A stretch of 64,000 nt of DNA from Marinomonas maritima (GCF_024435075.2 NZ_JAMZEG020000003.1:434001-498000); one strand, 5' to 3'; positions 1 to 9,454 are shown, counted from the stretch's first letter. Notes: generated by a model from the letters alone, not told the origin. Numbers and translations: made by a program.

Positions 1-1535
1 TAGAATACATGGCCAATGCGCATTGCGCTGATGCCCTCGTTTGTATTTCTAACTGTGACAAAATCACACCGGGAATGCTGATGGCGGCGATGCGTCTTAA
101 CATTCCTGTTATTTTTGTTTCTGGCGGACCAATGGAAGCCGGCAAGACAAAATTATCCGAAAACAAGCTCGACCTAGTCGATGCCATGGTAATTGCAGCA
201 GATCCAACTGCATCAGATGAGAAAGTGGCTGAGTACGAACGCTCTGCTTGTCCAACCTGTGGTTCTTGTTCTGGCATGTTTACCGCCAATTCAATGAACT
301 GTCTAACTGAAGCGCTAGGCCTAAGCCTGCCTGGCAACGGCACAACATTGGCGACACATTCCGACCGTCGTCGTTTATTCCTAGAAGCCGGTCGTCGCAT
401 TGTCGACATCACAAAACGTTTCTACGAAAATGATGAAGCTAATTGGGCGCCACGCGCTATTGCAAGCTTTGATGCCTTTGAAAATGCGATGACACTAGAC
501 ATTGCAATGGGTGGGTCAACCAATACCATTCTTCATCTATTAGCGATCGCTCTTGAAGCAGGCGTAGACTTTACGATGGAAGACATCGACAGGTTGTCGC
601 GTCGCGTCCCTCAGTTGTGTAAGGTCGCACCCAACTCGCCTAAATACCATGTTGAAGACGTCCATCGAGCAGGCGGTATTTTTGGCCTGCTAGGCGAGCT
701 AGATCGTGCCGGTCTATTGCACAACCAATGTCATACCGTTCATTCTAAAACATTGGAAGAAGCGCTTGAAACATGGGATATCATGCGTTCACCAACGCCA
801 GAAGTGATTGAATTTTACAAAGCGGGCCCCGCGGGTATTCCAACACAAACCGCGTTTAGTCAATCGACTCGCTGGCCATCTTTAGACGGAGACCGTAAAG
901 ACGGTTGTTTCCGTTCTATTGAAAATGCTTTCTCTTTAGAAGGCGGGTTAGCCGTATTGTACGGAAACATTGCGCTAGATGGCTGTGTTGTAAAAAGCGC
1001 CGGCGTCGACGAATCTTGCTTAGTCTTTGAAGGCCCGGCCCACATTACTGAATCGCAAGACGAAGCCGTTAAGAACATTCTTGATGACAAAGTCAAAGCG
1101 GGCGAAGTGGTTATCGTGCGCTACGAAGGACCAAAAGGCGGCCCGGGCATGCAAGAAATGCTTTACCCAACCTCTTACATTAAGTCTAAAGGCCTAGGCC
1201 AAGCCTGTGCACTTTTAACGGATGGACGTTTCTCTGGTGGTACTTCCGGCTTGTCTATTGGTCACGTGTCTCCTGAAGCAGGTGCTGGCGGAGCAATCGG
1301 ATTAGTAGAAAATGGCGATATTATCCGTATCGATATTCCAAACCGTACTATTAACGTATTGCTAAGCGACGAAGAACTACAAGCTCGCCGTGACGCGATG
1401 AATGCAAAAGGCGCAGATGCTTGGAAGCCCGCAGAAGTACGCCCTCGCAAAGTCTCTCCGGCATTGAAAGTGTATGCTCACTTTGTCACCAGTGCAGACA
1501 AAGGTGCCGTACGCGACATCAGTAAAATAGACTGA
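1..1535 (+). CDS. ilvD: Dihydroxy-acid dehydratase, 5' end outside the window
   Basis: IlvD dehydrates 2,3-dihydroxy-3-methylbutanoate and its isoleucine-pathway homologue to the 2-oxo acids of branched-chain amino acid synthesis. The visible part is about 510 residues against a usual 610 or so, and the reading frame is open to the window edge, so roughly 100 N-terminal residues are missing. The first ATG inside the window (position 9) is internal. Cluster-binding cysteines are visible in NCDKITPGM and in CPTCGSCSGMFTANSMNC, and the family motifs GGSTNTILH and SGGTSGLSIGHVSPEA are intact. A strong terminator follows directly. Identification is secure. Confidence 0.97.
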   Translation, partial: EYMANAHCADALVCISNCDKITPGMLMAAMRLNIPVIFVSGGPMEAGKTKLSENKLDLVDAMVIAADPTASDEKVAEYERSACPTCGSCSGMFTANSMNCLTEALGLSLPGNGTTLATHSDRRRLFLEAGRRIVDITKRFYENDEANWAPRAIASFDAFENAMTLDIAMGGSTNTILHLLAIALEAGVDFTMEDIDRLSRRVPQLCKVAPNSPKYHVEDVHRAGGIFGLLGELDRAGLLHNQCHTVHSKTLEEALETWDIMRSPTPEVIEFYKAGPAGIPTQTAFSQSTRWPSLDGDRKDGCFRSIENAFSLEGGLAVLYGNIALDGCVVKSAGVDESCLVFEGPAHITESQDEAVKNILDDKVKAGEVVIVRYEGPKGGPGMQEMLYPTSYIKSKGLGQACALLTDGRFSGGTSGLSIGHVSPEAGAGGAIGLVENGDIIRIDIPNRTINVLLSDEELQARRDAMNAKGADAWKPAEVRPRKVSPALKVYAHFVTSADKGAVRDISKID

Positions 1536-1552
1536 TTTATAAGATAATACGT

Positions 1553-1591
1553 AAAAGGCCGCTTTGCCATATTAGGCTTGCGGCCTTTTTC
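1553..1591 (+). terminator. Intrinsic terminator of ilvD
   Basis: A 9-10 bp GC-rich stem (AAAGGCCGC paired with GCGGCCTTT) with a loop of about 17 nt is followed by a T run. It lies just after the ilvD stop codon and before rlmJ. Confidence 0.85.
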
Positions 1592-1625
1592 ATTCATAAC
1601 GAGATTACTCACGACAGGACACAGC

Positions 1626-2468
1626 ATGCTCAGCTATCGCCATATTTATCATGCAGGCAACCACGCTGATATTTTAAAGCATTTGACGGTAAGTCAAATC
1701 TGCCGCCATTTTATAAAAAAAGACGCGCCCTTTTTCTATTTAGATACTCACGCTGGCATTGGTCAATACTCATTAAACTCTGAGCAAGCGCAAAAGAATA
1801 AAGAGTTTCACTCCGGCATTGCTCGTCTATTTACCGAAGACAACCTACCAGAGCCTTTAGAAAATCTGTTAGACATTGTTCGGGAAATGAACCCTGCAGA
1901 CGCGCTAAGTTTTTACCCTGGCAGCCCAAAGATTGTTGACTACTACGTACGTCAAAAAGACAAACTACACTTATGCGAGTTGCATCCGAACGACTATCCA
2001 ACGCTGGCTGCGTTGTTCCCAAACAAACGTAAAGCCAATGTCGTCAAAGACGATGGTTTTACCGCCGTAAAAGCCATGCTGCCCCCGCCACAAAAACGCG
2101 GATTTGTTTTGATGGACCCACCGTATGAAGTCAAAAAGGACTACCAATATGTGGTTCAAGCATTGGAAGATGGCTACAAACGTTTTCCTCAAGGCACCTT
2201 CGCTATCTGGTATCCAGTGTTAAATCGCCAGCAAGCAAATACCTTTTTGAATTCGATAAAAGCAACAAAGATTCGCAATGTTCTTTCGCTCGAACTCTGT
2301 ATTAGAAACACAGAAGAAGAGCGCGGAATGGCAGGAAGCGGTATGATCATTGTTAATCCGCCTTGGACTCTCGAAAAAGAAGCCAACGAATTTTTACCAG
2401 TGCTAAGCAAGCTATTAGCAGAAGACAGCGAGGCGGCATATCAAGTCACTTGGATCACGCCAGAATAA
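1626..2468 (+). CDS. rlmJ: 23S rRNA (adenine(2030)-N6)-methyltransferase RlmJ
   Basis: RlmJ methylates A2030 of 23S rRNA using S-adenosylmethionine. The start is placed at the ATG at 1626, because the family N-terminus MLSYRHxxHAGNHADxLKH begins exactly there. The frame is open further upstream but runs into the ilvD terminator. From this start the protein has 280 residues, the same length as E. coli RlmJ. The N6-adenine methyltransferase motif IV appears as MDPPYE around residue 164, and the SAM-binding region is around LDTHAGIG. It appears to be a single-gene unit followed closely by the PAS protein gene. Confidence 0.95.
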   Translation: MLSYRHIYHAGNHADILKHLTVSQICRHFIKKDAPFFYLDTHAGIGQYSLNSEQAQKNKEFHSGIARLFTEDNLPEPLENLLDIVREMNPADALSFYPGSPKIVDYYVRQKDKLHLCELHPNDYPTLAALFPNKRKANVVKDDGFTAVKAMLPPPQKRGFVLMDPPYEVKKDYQYVVQALEDGYKRFPQGTFAIWYPVLNRQQANTFLNSIKATKIRNVLSLELCIRNTEEERGMAGSGMIIVNPPWTLEKEANEFLPVLSKLLAEDSEAAYQVTWITPE

Positions 2469-2496
2469 TCCATCACCATTATAAAGGAGCGCGTTT

Positions 2497-3720
2497 ATGA
2501 GTACCCCTTTCGAATTAGCGTTTAAGTACATGCCTACGCCCGCTTTTATAGTGGAGAGCAGTAGCGGAAAATTAGTGTCATATAATCACAACTTTGAAGT
2601 CTTGTTTGAGAATTTCAACGCAACACCTTCGAATACATGGGAATCTCTTTGTGCGGATGCCACGTCGGTCGAAGATTGGCACAAGCTCAACACCGAGATC
2701 CAAAACGGCAGTATCGAACGCTGTGAAAGTTTGATCCGAGTCGGTAACAAGCTAGTCACCATGCAACTTGAGCTGCAGCATCTTGGCGAATCGGTATTAG
2801 CTTGCGTTTACAATACCGATCACATGGATTTTTCAGCAGCTGAAAATACGCTACTTAAATTCGCCCTAACCGAATCATCTGCAGGCTTGTGGATTTGGGA
2901 AACGGAATCAGATTTGGTTTCTTGCTCAAAATCCATCGCAATGTTACTAGGGATTCCACAAGAGAAAACACCTCAATCAACTGCGGAATGGCATGCCATT
3001 GTTCATCCTGATGACGTTAAAAGATTAGGAGATTTGGTTGATGAGCATGTCGCTCACAATCAAGACTACTATGAAGTCGAATACCGGATTCAGAAGAGTG
3101 ATAAAAGCTATTTGTGGGTCAAAGAGCGCGGAAGAACTTACTCAAAAAAAGTCGATGGCAGCATTAAAAAAGTCATCGGATTTGTTGTCGATATTAGCCA
3201 TCAAAAAGCCCTTGAAGAACACCTCAGAAACCAAGCTACTTTCGATGAACTGACTGGTTTGTTAACAAGAGGCGCAGCGCTTACACACTTTAAAAAACAA
3301 CTAGGATTGGCAAAGCGTCAGTATACGCCACTGACTATGGCTAAAATACACCTTGATGCCAACGACCGACTGTCGACGCTTTCCATGGAAGCCCGTAACA
3401 TTGCAATTCAAACTTCGGCTCGACATATCTATAAAAAGATCAGAGAAGCCGATGTACTAGCACGCGTTGAAGGGGATAAATTACTATTACTGCTACCCAA
3501 TACCAGTGTCAAAGAAGCCAAAAAATTGCTTAACCACATCATCAACCCAACCGAAGATGAAAAAACAGTCTTGTTAGAAGGCAATTCAGATCCTATGGAT
3601 TTTTGTATTGGAATTGCAACCTTCCCAGAAGATGGTGAAACCATTGATGAGTTGGCTTTAAGCGCCAACCAGGCGGTGGAAGATGGACAAGCCAAAAGCA
3701 AGCAGATCGTCGTTAATTAA
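2497..3720 (+). CDS. PAS-PAS protein with a degenerate GGDEF domain
   Basis: A soluble sensor-like protein of 407 residues with no membrane segment. An N-terminal PAS-like region (about residues 5-110) is followed by a second PAS/PAC domain (about 115-235, ending FVVDISHQKALEEHL) and a GGDEF-fold domain (about 245-407) that opens with FDELTGLLTR. The catalytic GG(D/E)EF signature is replaced by EGDKL at residues 325-329, so cyclase activity is unlikely. The inhibitory-site motif RxxD (R316-E-A-D319), which binds c-di-GMP in many family members, is kept at the correct spacing. I infer a c-di-GMP receptor or scaffold rather than an enzyme. The start has a good upstream AAGGAG. Ligand and target are unknown. 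Confidence 0.85.
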   Translation: MSTPFELAFKYMPTPAFIVESSSGKLVSYNHNFEVLFENFNATPSNTWESLCADATSVEDWHKLNTEIQNGSIERCESLIRVGNKLVTMQLELQHLGESVLACVYNTDHMDFSAAENTLLKFALTESSAGLWIWETESDLVSCSKSIAMLLGIPQEKTPQSTAEWHAIVHPDDVKRLGDLVDEHVAHNQDYYEVEYRIQKSDKSYLWVKERGRTYSKKVDGSIKKVIGFVVDISHQKALEEHLRNQATFDELTGLLTRGAALTHFKKQLGLAKRQYTPLTMAKIHLDANDRLSTLSMEARNIAIQTSARHIYKKIREADVLARVEGDKLLLLLPNTSVKEAKKLLNHIINPTEDEKTVLLEGNSDPMDFCIGIATFPEDGETIDELALSANQAVEDGQAKSKQIVVN

Positions 3721-3784
3721 AGTCTATAAAACGAATAAGCGACATGCTCATCAGTATGTCGCTTATTACTCTCTTGTATTACCT

Positions 3785-4208
3785 TCATTTGCAAGGTTCG
3801 CCCTGCAAGGTCAAAACAATACATCTAACACCACCATGATCTCGATGTTCGCCTAAATAAGCGCCCTGCCAAACGCCTAAGTACAGTTTTTTATCTCGAA
3901 TAGGAATAGTCAAAGAAGAACCCAGCAGACTGGCCTTAATATGTGCTGGCATCATCTCCTTCATACACATGTTCATAATACGGCTGATTTTCTGGCACCA
4001 TATGAGAAAAGTGACGCTCCATGTCGCGCCTTACTGAAGGATCAGCGTTTTCGTTAATGCTTAAAGACGCAGAAGTATGAAGCAATTGAACATGCAACAA
4101 ACCAATAGAGACAGGCGACATATTACGTAAAGCAGCCTCAATTTGATCGGTGATCAAATGAAAACCTCGACGCATCGCTGGTAATTTAACCTCAACTTGC
4201 TGCCACAT
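3785..4208 (-). pseudogene. yjbQ: YjbQ/UPF0047 family protein, broken by a frameshift
   Basis: The two halves of a YjbQ protein lie in different frames. The N-terminal part (3936-4208) runs from MWQQVEVKL to YYEHVYEGDD. The C-terminal part continues in another frame with MPAHIKASLLGSS and ends QGEPCK at 3785. In intact relatives these segments join directly (YEG-DD-MPAHIK), giving about 140 residues; here one extra or two missing bases near 3955-3965 break the frame. Histidines of the metal site remain (LHTSASL, EHRDHGG). The family has been linked to thiamin phosphate synthase activity, and its physiological role is unsettled. It lies immediately downstream of folA on the same strand. It could be a real pseudogene or a sequencing error. 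Confidence 0.85.
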
Positions 4209-4213
4209 ACGGA

Positions 4214-4723
4214 TTACTCTGCGCTGGTTCTTTGATATACCGAGAAACGATAGTCGTATGGATTAGGCCCTTCTGCCGCAAACATTTCTTCCCCCATCAA
4301 GGTAAAAGACGGCCAATCTACTTCTGGGAAAAACGCATCGCCTTTTACATCGGCGTCCACATGGGTAATGTACAAACGATCAGCACGCTCAAGTGCCAAC
4401 TGGTAAATCTGAGCACCACCAATCACCATGACTTCTTCTTGACCATTTACCAAGCAAATATCCTCACCGAGAGAGGTAGCGTCTTCCAAAGAAGCCACCA
4501 CATCAATCCCTTCTGCCTGATAAGCAATATCACGACTGATCACAATATTTCGACGGCCCGGCAATGGCTTACCAATAGATTCAAACGTTTTTCGCCCCAT
4601 CACAATAGGTTTGCCCATGGTCGCCTTTTTGAAATATTTCAAATCATTCGGCAAGTGCCAAGGCAACGAGTTATTAATACCTATGGTTCGGTTAGTAGAC
4701 ATAGCAACAATCAGTGACAACAT
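4214..4723 (-). CDS. folA: Dihydrofolate reductase
   Basis: FolA reduces dihydrofolate to tetrahydrofolate with NADPH. A GTG at 4732 would extend the frame by three codons, but the ribosome binding site GAAAGG abuts it. The ATG at 4723 lies 9 nt after that site and is chosen, giving 169 residues (E. coli 159). Typical motifs are visible: the N-terminal SLIVAMSTNRTIGINNSLPWHLPNDL with the catalytic acidic residue, GRKTFESIG, and VIGGAQIY. It is divergent from thyA, whose product regenerates dihydrofolate, so the two reactions of the thymidylate cycle are encoded back to back. Five bases separate it from the broken yjbQ. Confidence 0.97.
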   Translation of the reverse strand: MLSLIVAMSTNRTIGINNSLPWHLPNDLKYFKKATMGKPIVMGRKTFESIGKPLPGRRNIVISRDIAYQAEGIDVVASLEDATSLGEDICLVNGQEEVMVIGGAQIYQLALERADRLYITHVDADVKGDAFFPEVDWPSFTLMGEEMFAAEGPNPYDYRFSVYQRTSAE

Positions 4724-4895
4724 AACAAGCACCTTTCTTGTAAGACAGCCTGACTCTTGAGATCAAAGAGTAAGAGCTTCTGATATAATCGATAATAATC
4801 ATTATACCTATGGCAGCTTAGAATGCATTTCCTAGACATACTTAAGGAGACGCTAAGCTCCTGTCGCCATTAAATACAAAACAAGGTAAGTCTTA

Positions 4896-5747
4896 ATGAA
4901 ACAATATCTAGACCTTTGCCACCGCATCGTCAACGAAGGCGAATGGGTAAGCAATGAACGCACTGGTAAACGCTGCTTAACGGTTATTAATGCCGACCTC
5001 ACCTACGATGTGAGCAAGGGCGAATTTCCGCTCGTCACTACGCGTAAAAGTTTCTGGAAATCCGCGATTGCCGAAATCATTGGTTATTTAAGAGGTTACG
5101 ACAACGCCGCCGACTTTCGTGCACTGGGTACTAAAACATGGGACGCAAATGCTAATCAAAATGAGGTTTGGCTAAACAACCCTTACCGCAAAGGCGAAGA
5201 TGATATGGGACTTTGCTACGGCGCCATTGGCCGTCACTTCCCAAAGCCAGACGGCGGCCATATCGATCTATTAAAGCAAATCGTCGACGACCTAACCCGT
5301 GGCGTAGATAACCGTGGCGAAATCCTCACCTTTTACCATCCAGGTGCTTTTCATATGGCTTGTCTTCGTCCGTGTCTGTACAGCCATCATTTCTCGCTAC
5401 TTGGTGACACTCTTTACCTAAACAGCACTCAACGCAGCTGTGATGTTCCGCTGGGGCTTAATTTCAATATGGTTCAAGTTTACGTGCTCCTAGCCATCAT
5501 CGCGCAAATCACGGGCAAAAAAGCAGGCCAAGCGTTCCACAAGATAGTGAACGCTCACATCTACGAAGATCAGCTAGAATTGATGCGTGACGTGCAGTTA
5601 AAGCGCGAGCCTTACCCACTACCAACACTAAAAATCAACCCAGAGATTAAAACACTAAAAGACATAGAAACATGGGTTACCATGGACGATTTTGAAGTGG
5701 AAGATTACCAATTTCACGACCCCATCGCCTACCCATTCTCGGTGTAG
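4896..5747 (+). CDS. thyA: Thymidylate synthase
   Basis: ThyA methylates dUMP to dTMP using 5,10-methylenetetrahydrofolate. The 283-residue protein has the catalytic cysteine at position 160 (LRPCLYSHH), the dUMP-binding RSCDVPLGLNFN motif and the usual C-terminal YPFSV. The usual RPCQYS form is RPCLYS here. The length is above the 264 of E. coli because of an insertion near residues 85-110 that is common in the longer ThyA subgroup. It is transcribed away from folA and ends at a bidirectional terminator shared with lgt. Confidence 0.97.
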   Translation: MKQYLDLCHRIVNEGEWVSNERTGKRCLTVINADLTYDVSKGEFPLVTTRKSFWKSAIAEIIGYLRGYDNAADFRALGTKTWDANANQNEVWLNNPYRKGEDDMGLCYGAIGRHFPKPDGGHIDLLKQIVDDLTRGVDNRGEILTFYHPGAFHMACLRPCLYSHHFSLLGDTLYLNSTQRSCDVPLGLNFNMVQVYVLLAIIAQITGKKAGQAFHKIVNAHIYEDQLELMRDVQLKREPYPLPTLKINPEIKTLKDIETWVTMDDFEVEDYQFHDPIAYPFSV

Positions 5748-5765
5748 AAATGCTTAGATACAAAA

Positions 5766-5791
5766 AAACCAGCCACACGGCTGGTTTTTTT
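5766..5791. terminator. Bidirectional terminator between thyA and lgt
   Basis: A 9-bp perfect stem, AAACCAGCC with GGCTGGTTT around the loop ACAC, is flanked by an A run on the left and a T run on the right. It can therefore serve both convergent genes. Confidence 0.9.
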
Positions 5792-5808
5792 ATATCTATT
5801 CTAAAGTT

Positions 5809-6606
5809 TTAATTTTTCGGAAATGTTTTCAACTTGAAGCCTGCGATAATTAAACCGGCACCGACAATAACCATAGGCAAAGACAGCAGTTGTCCTTGCG
5901 TCAGCCAACCAAAAGCAAGGTAACCAATTTGACTGTCTGGTTCGCGCACAAATTCAACTAAGATTCTAAAAATACCGTAGCAAAGTAGGAAGATGCCGGA
6001 AACACAATAACGAGGTTTCGTTTTTTGAGAAAAGAACCATAAAATGCAAAACAGCGCGACACCTTCTAATGCAAATTGATACAGCTGAGAAGGATGACGA
6101 GCAAGTTGTAATGGGTCAGTAGGGAAAACCATTGCCCAAGACACATCTGTTGGCTTGCCCCACAGCTCACCACCAATGAAATTACCTAACCGCCCAGCAC
6201 CTAAACCAATCGGAACAAAGGGTGCAATGAAATCGGTCACATCAACAAGGTGCTTTTTGTAGCGGCGAGAAAAAAGAAGCATGGCAGCAATCACGCCCAA
6301 TAAACCACCATGAAAAGACATTCCGCCTTCCCAAATACGTACTATTATAAGTGGGTTATCAATGAACGCAGGAAATTGATAAAATAAAATATAACCAACA
6401 CGACCACCTAATATAACGCCAAGTGCACCATAAAATATGGCATCACTGACCATCTCTGGTGTCCAAAGTCCGTTAGAACGCTTAGCTCGATACATGCCGA
6501 AAAAATACGCACCGGCGAAACCAATTAGGTACATAATGCCGTACCAATGCACGGAAATCGGCCCTATCGATACAGCAATAGGGTCAATGTCTGGATATGA
6601 AATCAT
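5809..6606 (-). CDS. lgt: Prolipoprotein diacylglyceryl transferase
   Basis: Lgt is the inner-membrane enzyme that transfers diacylglycerol from phosphatidylglycerol to the lipobox cysteine of prolipoproteins. The 265-residue protein has about seven hydrophobic segments. The Lgt signature GRLGNFIGGELWG is present with its essential arginine, as are the catalytic histidine region HWYGIMYLIGF and the HPSQLYQ motif. It is downstream of ptsP on the same strand with a 27-bp gap, the arrangement also seen in Pseudomonas and E. coli. Confidence 0.97.
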   Translation of the reverse strand: MISYPDIDPIAVSIGPISVHWYGIMYLIGFAGAYFFGMYRAKRSNGLWTPEMVSDAIFYGALGVILGGRVGYILFYQFPAFIDNPLIIVRIWEGGMSFHGGLLGVIAAMLLFSRRYKKHLVDVTDFIAPFVPIGLGAGRLGNFIGGELWGKPTDVSWAMVFPTDPLQLARHPSQLYQFALEGVALFCILWFFSQKTKPRYCVSGIFLLCYGIFRILVEFVREPDSQIGYLAFGWLTQGQLLSLPMVIVGAGLIIAGFKLKTFPKN

Positions 6607-6633
6607 AATTTTGTAATAAACCTCAGGTAGATA

Positions 6634-8919
6634 TTAATCCACATTCGTGGTTTTGGATGGACGTATCAAGCGTTCAATATTGGCTTCACGCATGAGTCTT
6701 GTCATGGTTTGTGTGACCGCTTCTGCATGAGAAAGTTTCATCACCTCATCAAGCATGTCCTGAGCTTGTTTCATGGATATATTTCGAATAACCGCCTTCA
6801 CTTTAGGCAAGCTGGTCGAACTCATGGATAACACCTCGTACCCCATCGCCATTAACAAAATAGCGCCCATCGGATCACCCGCCATTTCACCACACACACT
6901 TAATCCAACACCTTCTCCTCTCACCTGATCAACGATGCTAAGCAACGCACGTAAAACAGATGGATGAAACGAGTTATATAAGTCAGCAACGCGAGGATTA
7001 TTTCGGTCTACCGCCAGTAAGTACTGAGTCAGATCGTTCGTTCCGACGGATAAAAAGTCGACCAGTTCAGACAATTCTTTGACTTGATAAACTGCGGCGG
7101 GAATTTCTATCATGACACCGACGCGAGGCATTTTAACGTTATAACCTTCTTCTTTTACCTCTGCATAACCTCGACGAATCAAGGCCAACGCCTCTTCTAC
7201 TTCCGCTACATTCGAGATCATCGGCAACATAATTTTCAAGTTATGCAGATCGGCACTGGCTTTTATCATGGCACGAATTTGTGCCATGAAAATTTCCAGA
7301 TGATCGAGCGTCACTCGTATCCCACGCCAACCTAAGAAAGGGTTTGCTTCATTGATAGGGAAATAAGATAACGCTTTATCACCACCAATATCCAGCGTAC
7401 GAACGGTTACTGGCGCTGGCGCGAAACCTTCTAACTGTTGGCGATAAATAACAACTTGTTCAGCCTCGGTCGGAAAACGATCCCGCACCATAAAAGGCAC
7501 TTCTGTTCGATAAAGACCAATGCCTTCCGCGCCACGATCCAAAGATCGTGCAACATCGGCTGACAACCCCGTGTTTACAAATAAAGATAAACGCTGACCA
7601 TCTAGAGTTTCACAGGGTAAATCTCTAAGAGCTTCATATTCTTCTTCTAGTTGACGTTCTTCATCTACAATTTGCTGGTAGTTTTCTATCAGCGCTTCAG
7701 ATGGATAAGTAAAGATTTTCCCAAGATAACCATCGACAATAAGATCGACTTTATCTAATTGGGCATAAGGTAAGTCCAGCGCGCCCATGACAGTTGGTAT
7801 ACCCATAGCTCGCGCTAAAATTGCCACATGCGAGTTACCAGACCCCATAACAGAAACAAGACCTTTGATCTTATCAATTGGGATTTCACCCAACATCGAA
7901 GCCGTCAGCTCCTCACCGATAATAATAGACGGCTCGCTAAAGCGCTCAGCAACATTCGGCGCTTTCTCTTGTAAATGAGACAGTATACGGCGACCAAGAT
8001 CACGAAGATCAGACGCGCGCTCTCGTAGGTAAGGATCATCCATGCGATTAAACTGGGCAATGTGTGCCTGGATAACTTGTCTTAATGCGCCTTGTGCCCA
8101 GTTACCTTCTTTGATTTTTCGAACGATTTCGCCAGCAATGGAGTTATCATCCAATATTTTAAGGTACACATCGAAAAGCGCTTTTTCATCGACAGAAAGA
8201 TGCTGGCTAATACGATTGCTAGCCCGGCGAATATCCTGTCGAACGGCATCAAGTGCTTGATAAAAATCTTGAATCTCTTCATCAAAATCAGTGGTACGAC
8301 GATCCGGAATAACATCCAAATCGGCTGGAGGGAAAATGACAATGCCACGGCCAATCGCAACACCAGAACTACCAGGAACGCCCTTATAGCGAAAATCAGA
8401 GCCACTAATAGCATTAGAGTTTAAACTGGTAATAGCCCCTGTCGCTTCAGCGTGAGCAATAACACCTGCTAATTGCGCAGACAAGGTAATCAGGAAAGCT
8501 TCTTCACCTTCATCGAAGCGACGCTTGTCTTCATGCTGTACAACCAGCACACCCAAGACTTGGCGATGATGAATAATAGGCACGCCTAGGAAAGAGCGGT
8601 AACGCTCTTCACCTGTACCGTTTAAATAATGGAACGAAGGATGAATATGGGCGTCTTCAAGGTTAACAGGTTCTGCTCTTCGGCCAACTAAACTGACCAG
8701 ACCTTCATCGGACTTTAAACTAACACTACCAGCAACATCCGCATTTAAACCGCGGGTTGCCATCAAGACATAATCCTTTGTATTGGCGTCTACTAGGTAA
8801 ATAGAGCACACTTCTGCTCGCATCGCCCTACGAACCCGTCGGACAATAATATCCAACGCAGCCGGTAAAGACTGCGCTGCAGTCACCTCTTGTGTGATAC
8901 GTCTTAACAAACCTAGCAT
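6634..8919 (-). CDS. ptsP: Phosphoenolpyruvate-protein phosphotransferase PtsP (EI-Ntr)
   Basis: PtsP is the first enzyme of the nitrogen-related phosphotransferase system and passes phosphate from PEP to NPr. Domain order: GAF sensor (about residues 15-155), N-terminal EI domain with the PEP-utilising swivelling domain, then the C-terminal TIM-barrel PEP-binding domain. The phosphorylated histidine is His364 in GSGNSHVAILARAMG. The barrel shows GGDKALSYFP, SVGTNDLTQYLLAVDRNN and the catalytic LSVCGEMAGDP. At 761 residues it matches full-length E. coli PtsP (748). It probably forms a unit with the upstream rppH and downstream lgt; the 49-bp gap after rppH contains no terminator. Confidence 0.96.
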   Translation of the reverse strand: MLGLLRRITQEVTAAQSLPAALDIIVRRVRRAMRAEVCSIYLVDANTKDYVLMATRGLNADVAGSVSLKSDEGLVSLVGRRAEPVNLEDAHIHPSFHYLNGTGEERYRSFLGVPIIHHRQVLGVLVVQHEDKRRFDEGEEAFLITLSAQLAGVIAHAEATGAITSLNSNAISGSDFRYKGVPGSSGVAIGRGIVIFPPADLDVIPDRRTTDFDEEIQDFYQALDAVRQDIRRASNRISQHLSVDEKALFDVYLKILDDNSIAGEIVRKIKEGNWAQGALRQVIQAHIAQFNRMDDPYLRERASDLRDLGRRILSHLQEKAPNVAERFSEPSIIIGEELTASMLGEIPIDKIKGLVSVMGSGNSHVAILARAMGIPTVMGALDLPYAQLDKVDLIVDGYLGKIFTYPSEALIENYQQIVDEERQLEEEYEALRDLPCETLDGQRLSLFVNTGLSADVARSLDRGAEGIGLYRTEVPFMVRDRFPTEAEQVVIYRQQLEGFAPAPVTVRTLDIGGDKALSYFPINEANPFLGWRGIRVTLDHLEIFMAQIRAMIKASADLHNLKIMLPMISNVAEVEEALALIRRGYAEVKEEGYNVKMPRVGVMIEIPAAVYQVKELSELVDFLSVGTNDLTQYLLAVDRNNPRVADLYNSFHPSVLRALLSIVDQVRGEGVGLSVCGEMAGDPMGAILLMAMGYEVLSMSSTSLPKVKAVIRNISMKQAQDMLDEVMKLSHAEAVTQTMTRLMREANIERLIRPSKTTNVD

Positions 8920-8968
8920 AGCGCTCCCATCAATCTACATAACCTCCATTATTAAGCCTGTCAGTTTA

Positions 8969-9454
8969 TCACTTTTCTAGTCGACGATGTGCGCTAGGAA
9001 TAAGCTCTTTTAAGGCTCGTCGGTAGACGTCTTTTTTGAACGCTACCACTTGGCCAAGAGGGTACCAATAACTTACCCAACGCCAGCCATCAAATTCAGG
9101 AGTTTCAGTTCCATCCACGCACACAGAAGCATCAGGACAACGAATAGACAGAAGAAACCACTTCTGCTTTTGTCCAATACATAAAGGCTTACTATTGTGT
9201 CTTAGCATGCGCTTAGGAAGACGATAACGCAGCCAACCGCGGGTTTTTCCAACGATTTCAACCTGATGTGGATCCAGCCCTACTTCTTCTTTTAGTTCTC
9301 GAAATAACGCTTCTTCCGGTGTTTCGTCAGATTTAATGCCGCCTTGGGGAAACTGCCAAGCATTTTGCCCAACACGTCTCGCCCAAAGAAGCTGGCCACG
9401 CTCGTTCATCAATATGATGCCCACATTCGGTCTGTATCCGTCTGCATCAATCAC
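8969..9454 (-). CDS. rppH: RNA pyrophosphohydrolase
   Basis: RppH removes pyrophosphate from the 5' triphosphate end of mRNA, which starts RNase E-dependent decay. The Nudix box spans residues 38-60 (GGIKSDETPEEALFRELKEE, then VGL) with all catalytic glutamates. The N-terminus MIDADGYRPNVGIILMNERG and the NAWQFPQGG segment are diagnostic of RppH within the Nudix family. Length is 161 residues against 176 in E. coli; the tail is shorter. It lies directly upstream of ptsP, a pairing conserved in gammaproteobacteria. Confidence 0.96.
   Translation of the reverse strand: MIDADGYRPNVGIILMNERGQLLWARRVGQNAWQFPQGGIKSDETPEEALFRELKEEVGLDPHQVEIVGKTRGWLRYRLPKRMLRHNSKPLCIGQKQKWFLLSIRCPDASVCVDGTETPEFDGWRWVSYWYPLGQVVAFKKDVYRRALKELIPSAHRRLEK

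Noticed and set aside
4232..4717. 161-codon open frame opposite folA
   Set aside because: It lies wholly antisense to a secure gene, and its translation shows no family features.
4786..4807. Fur-box-like AT-rich palindrome upstream of thyA
   Set aside because: It matches about 13 of 19 consensus positions, but thyA and folA have no iron link and AT-rich promoter DNA gives such matches by chance.
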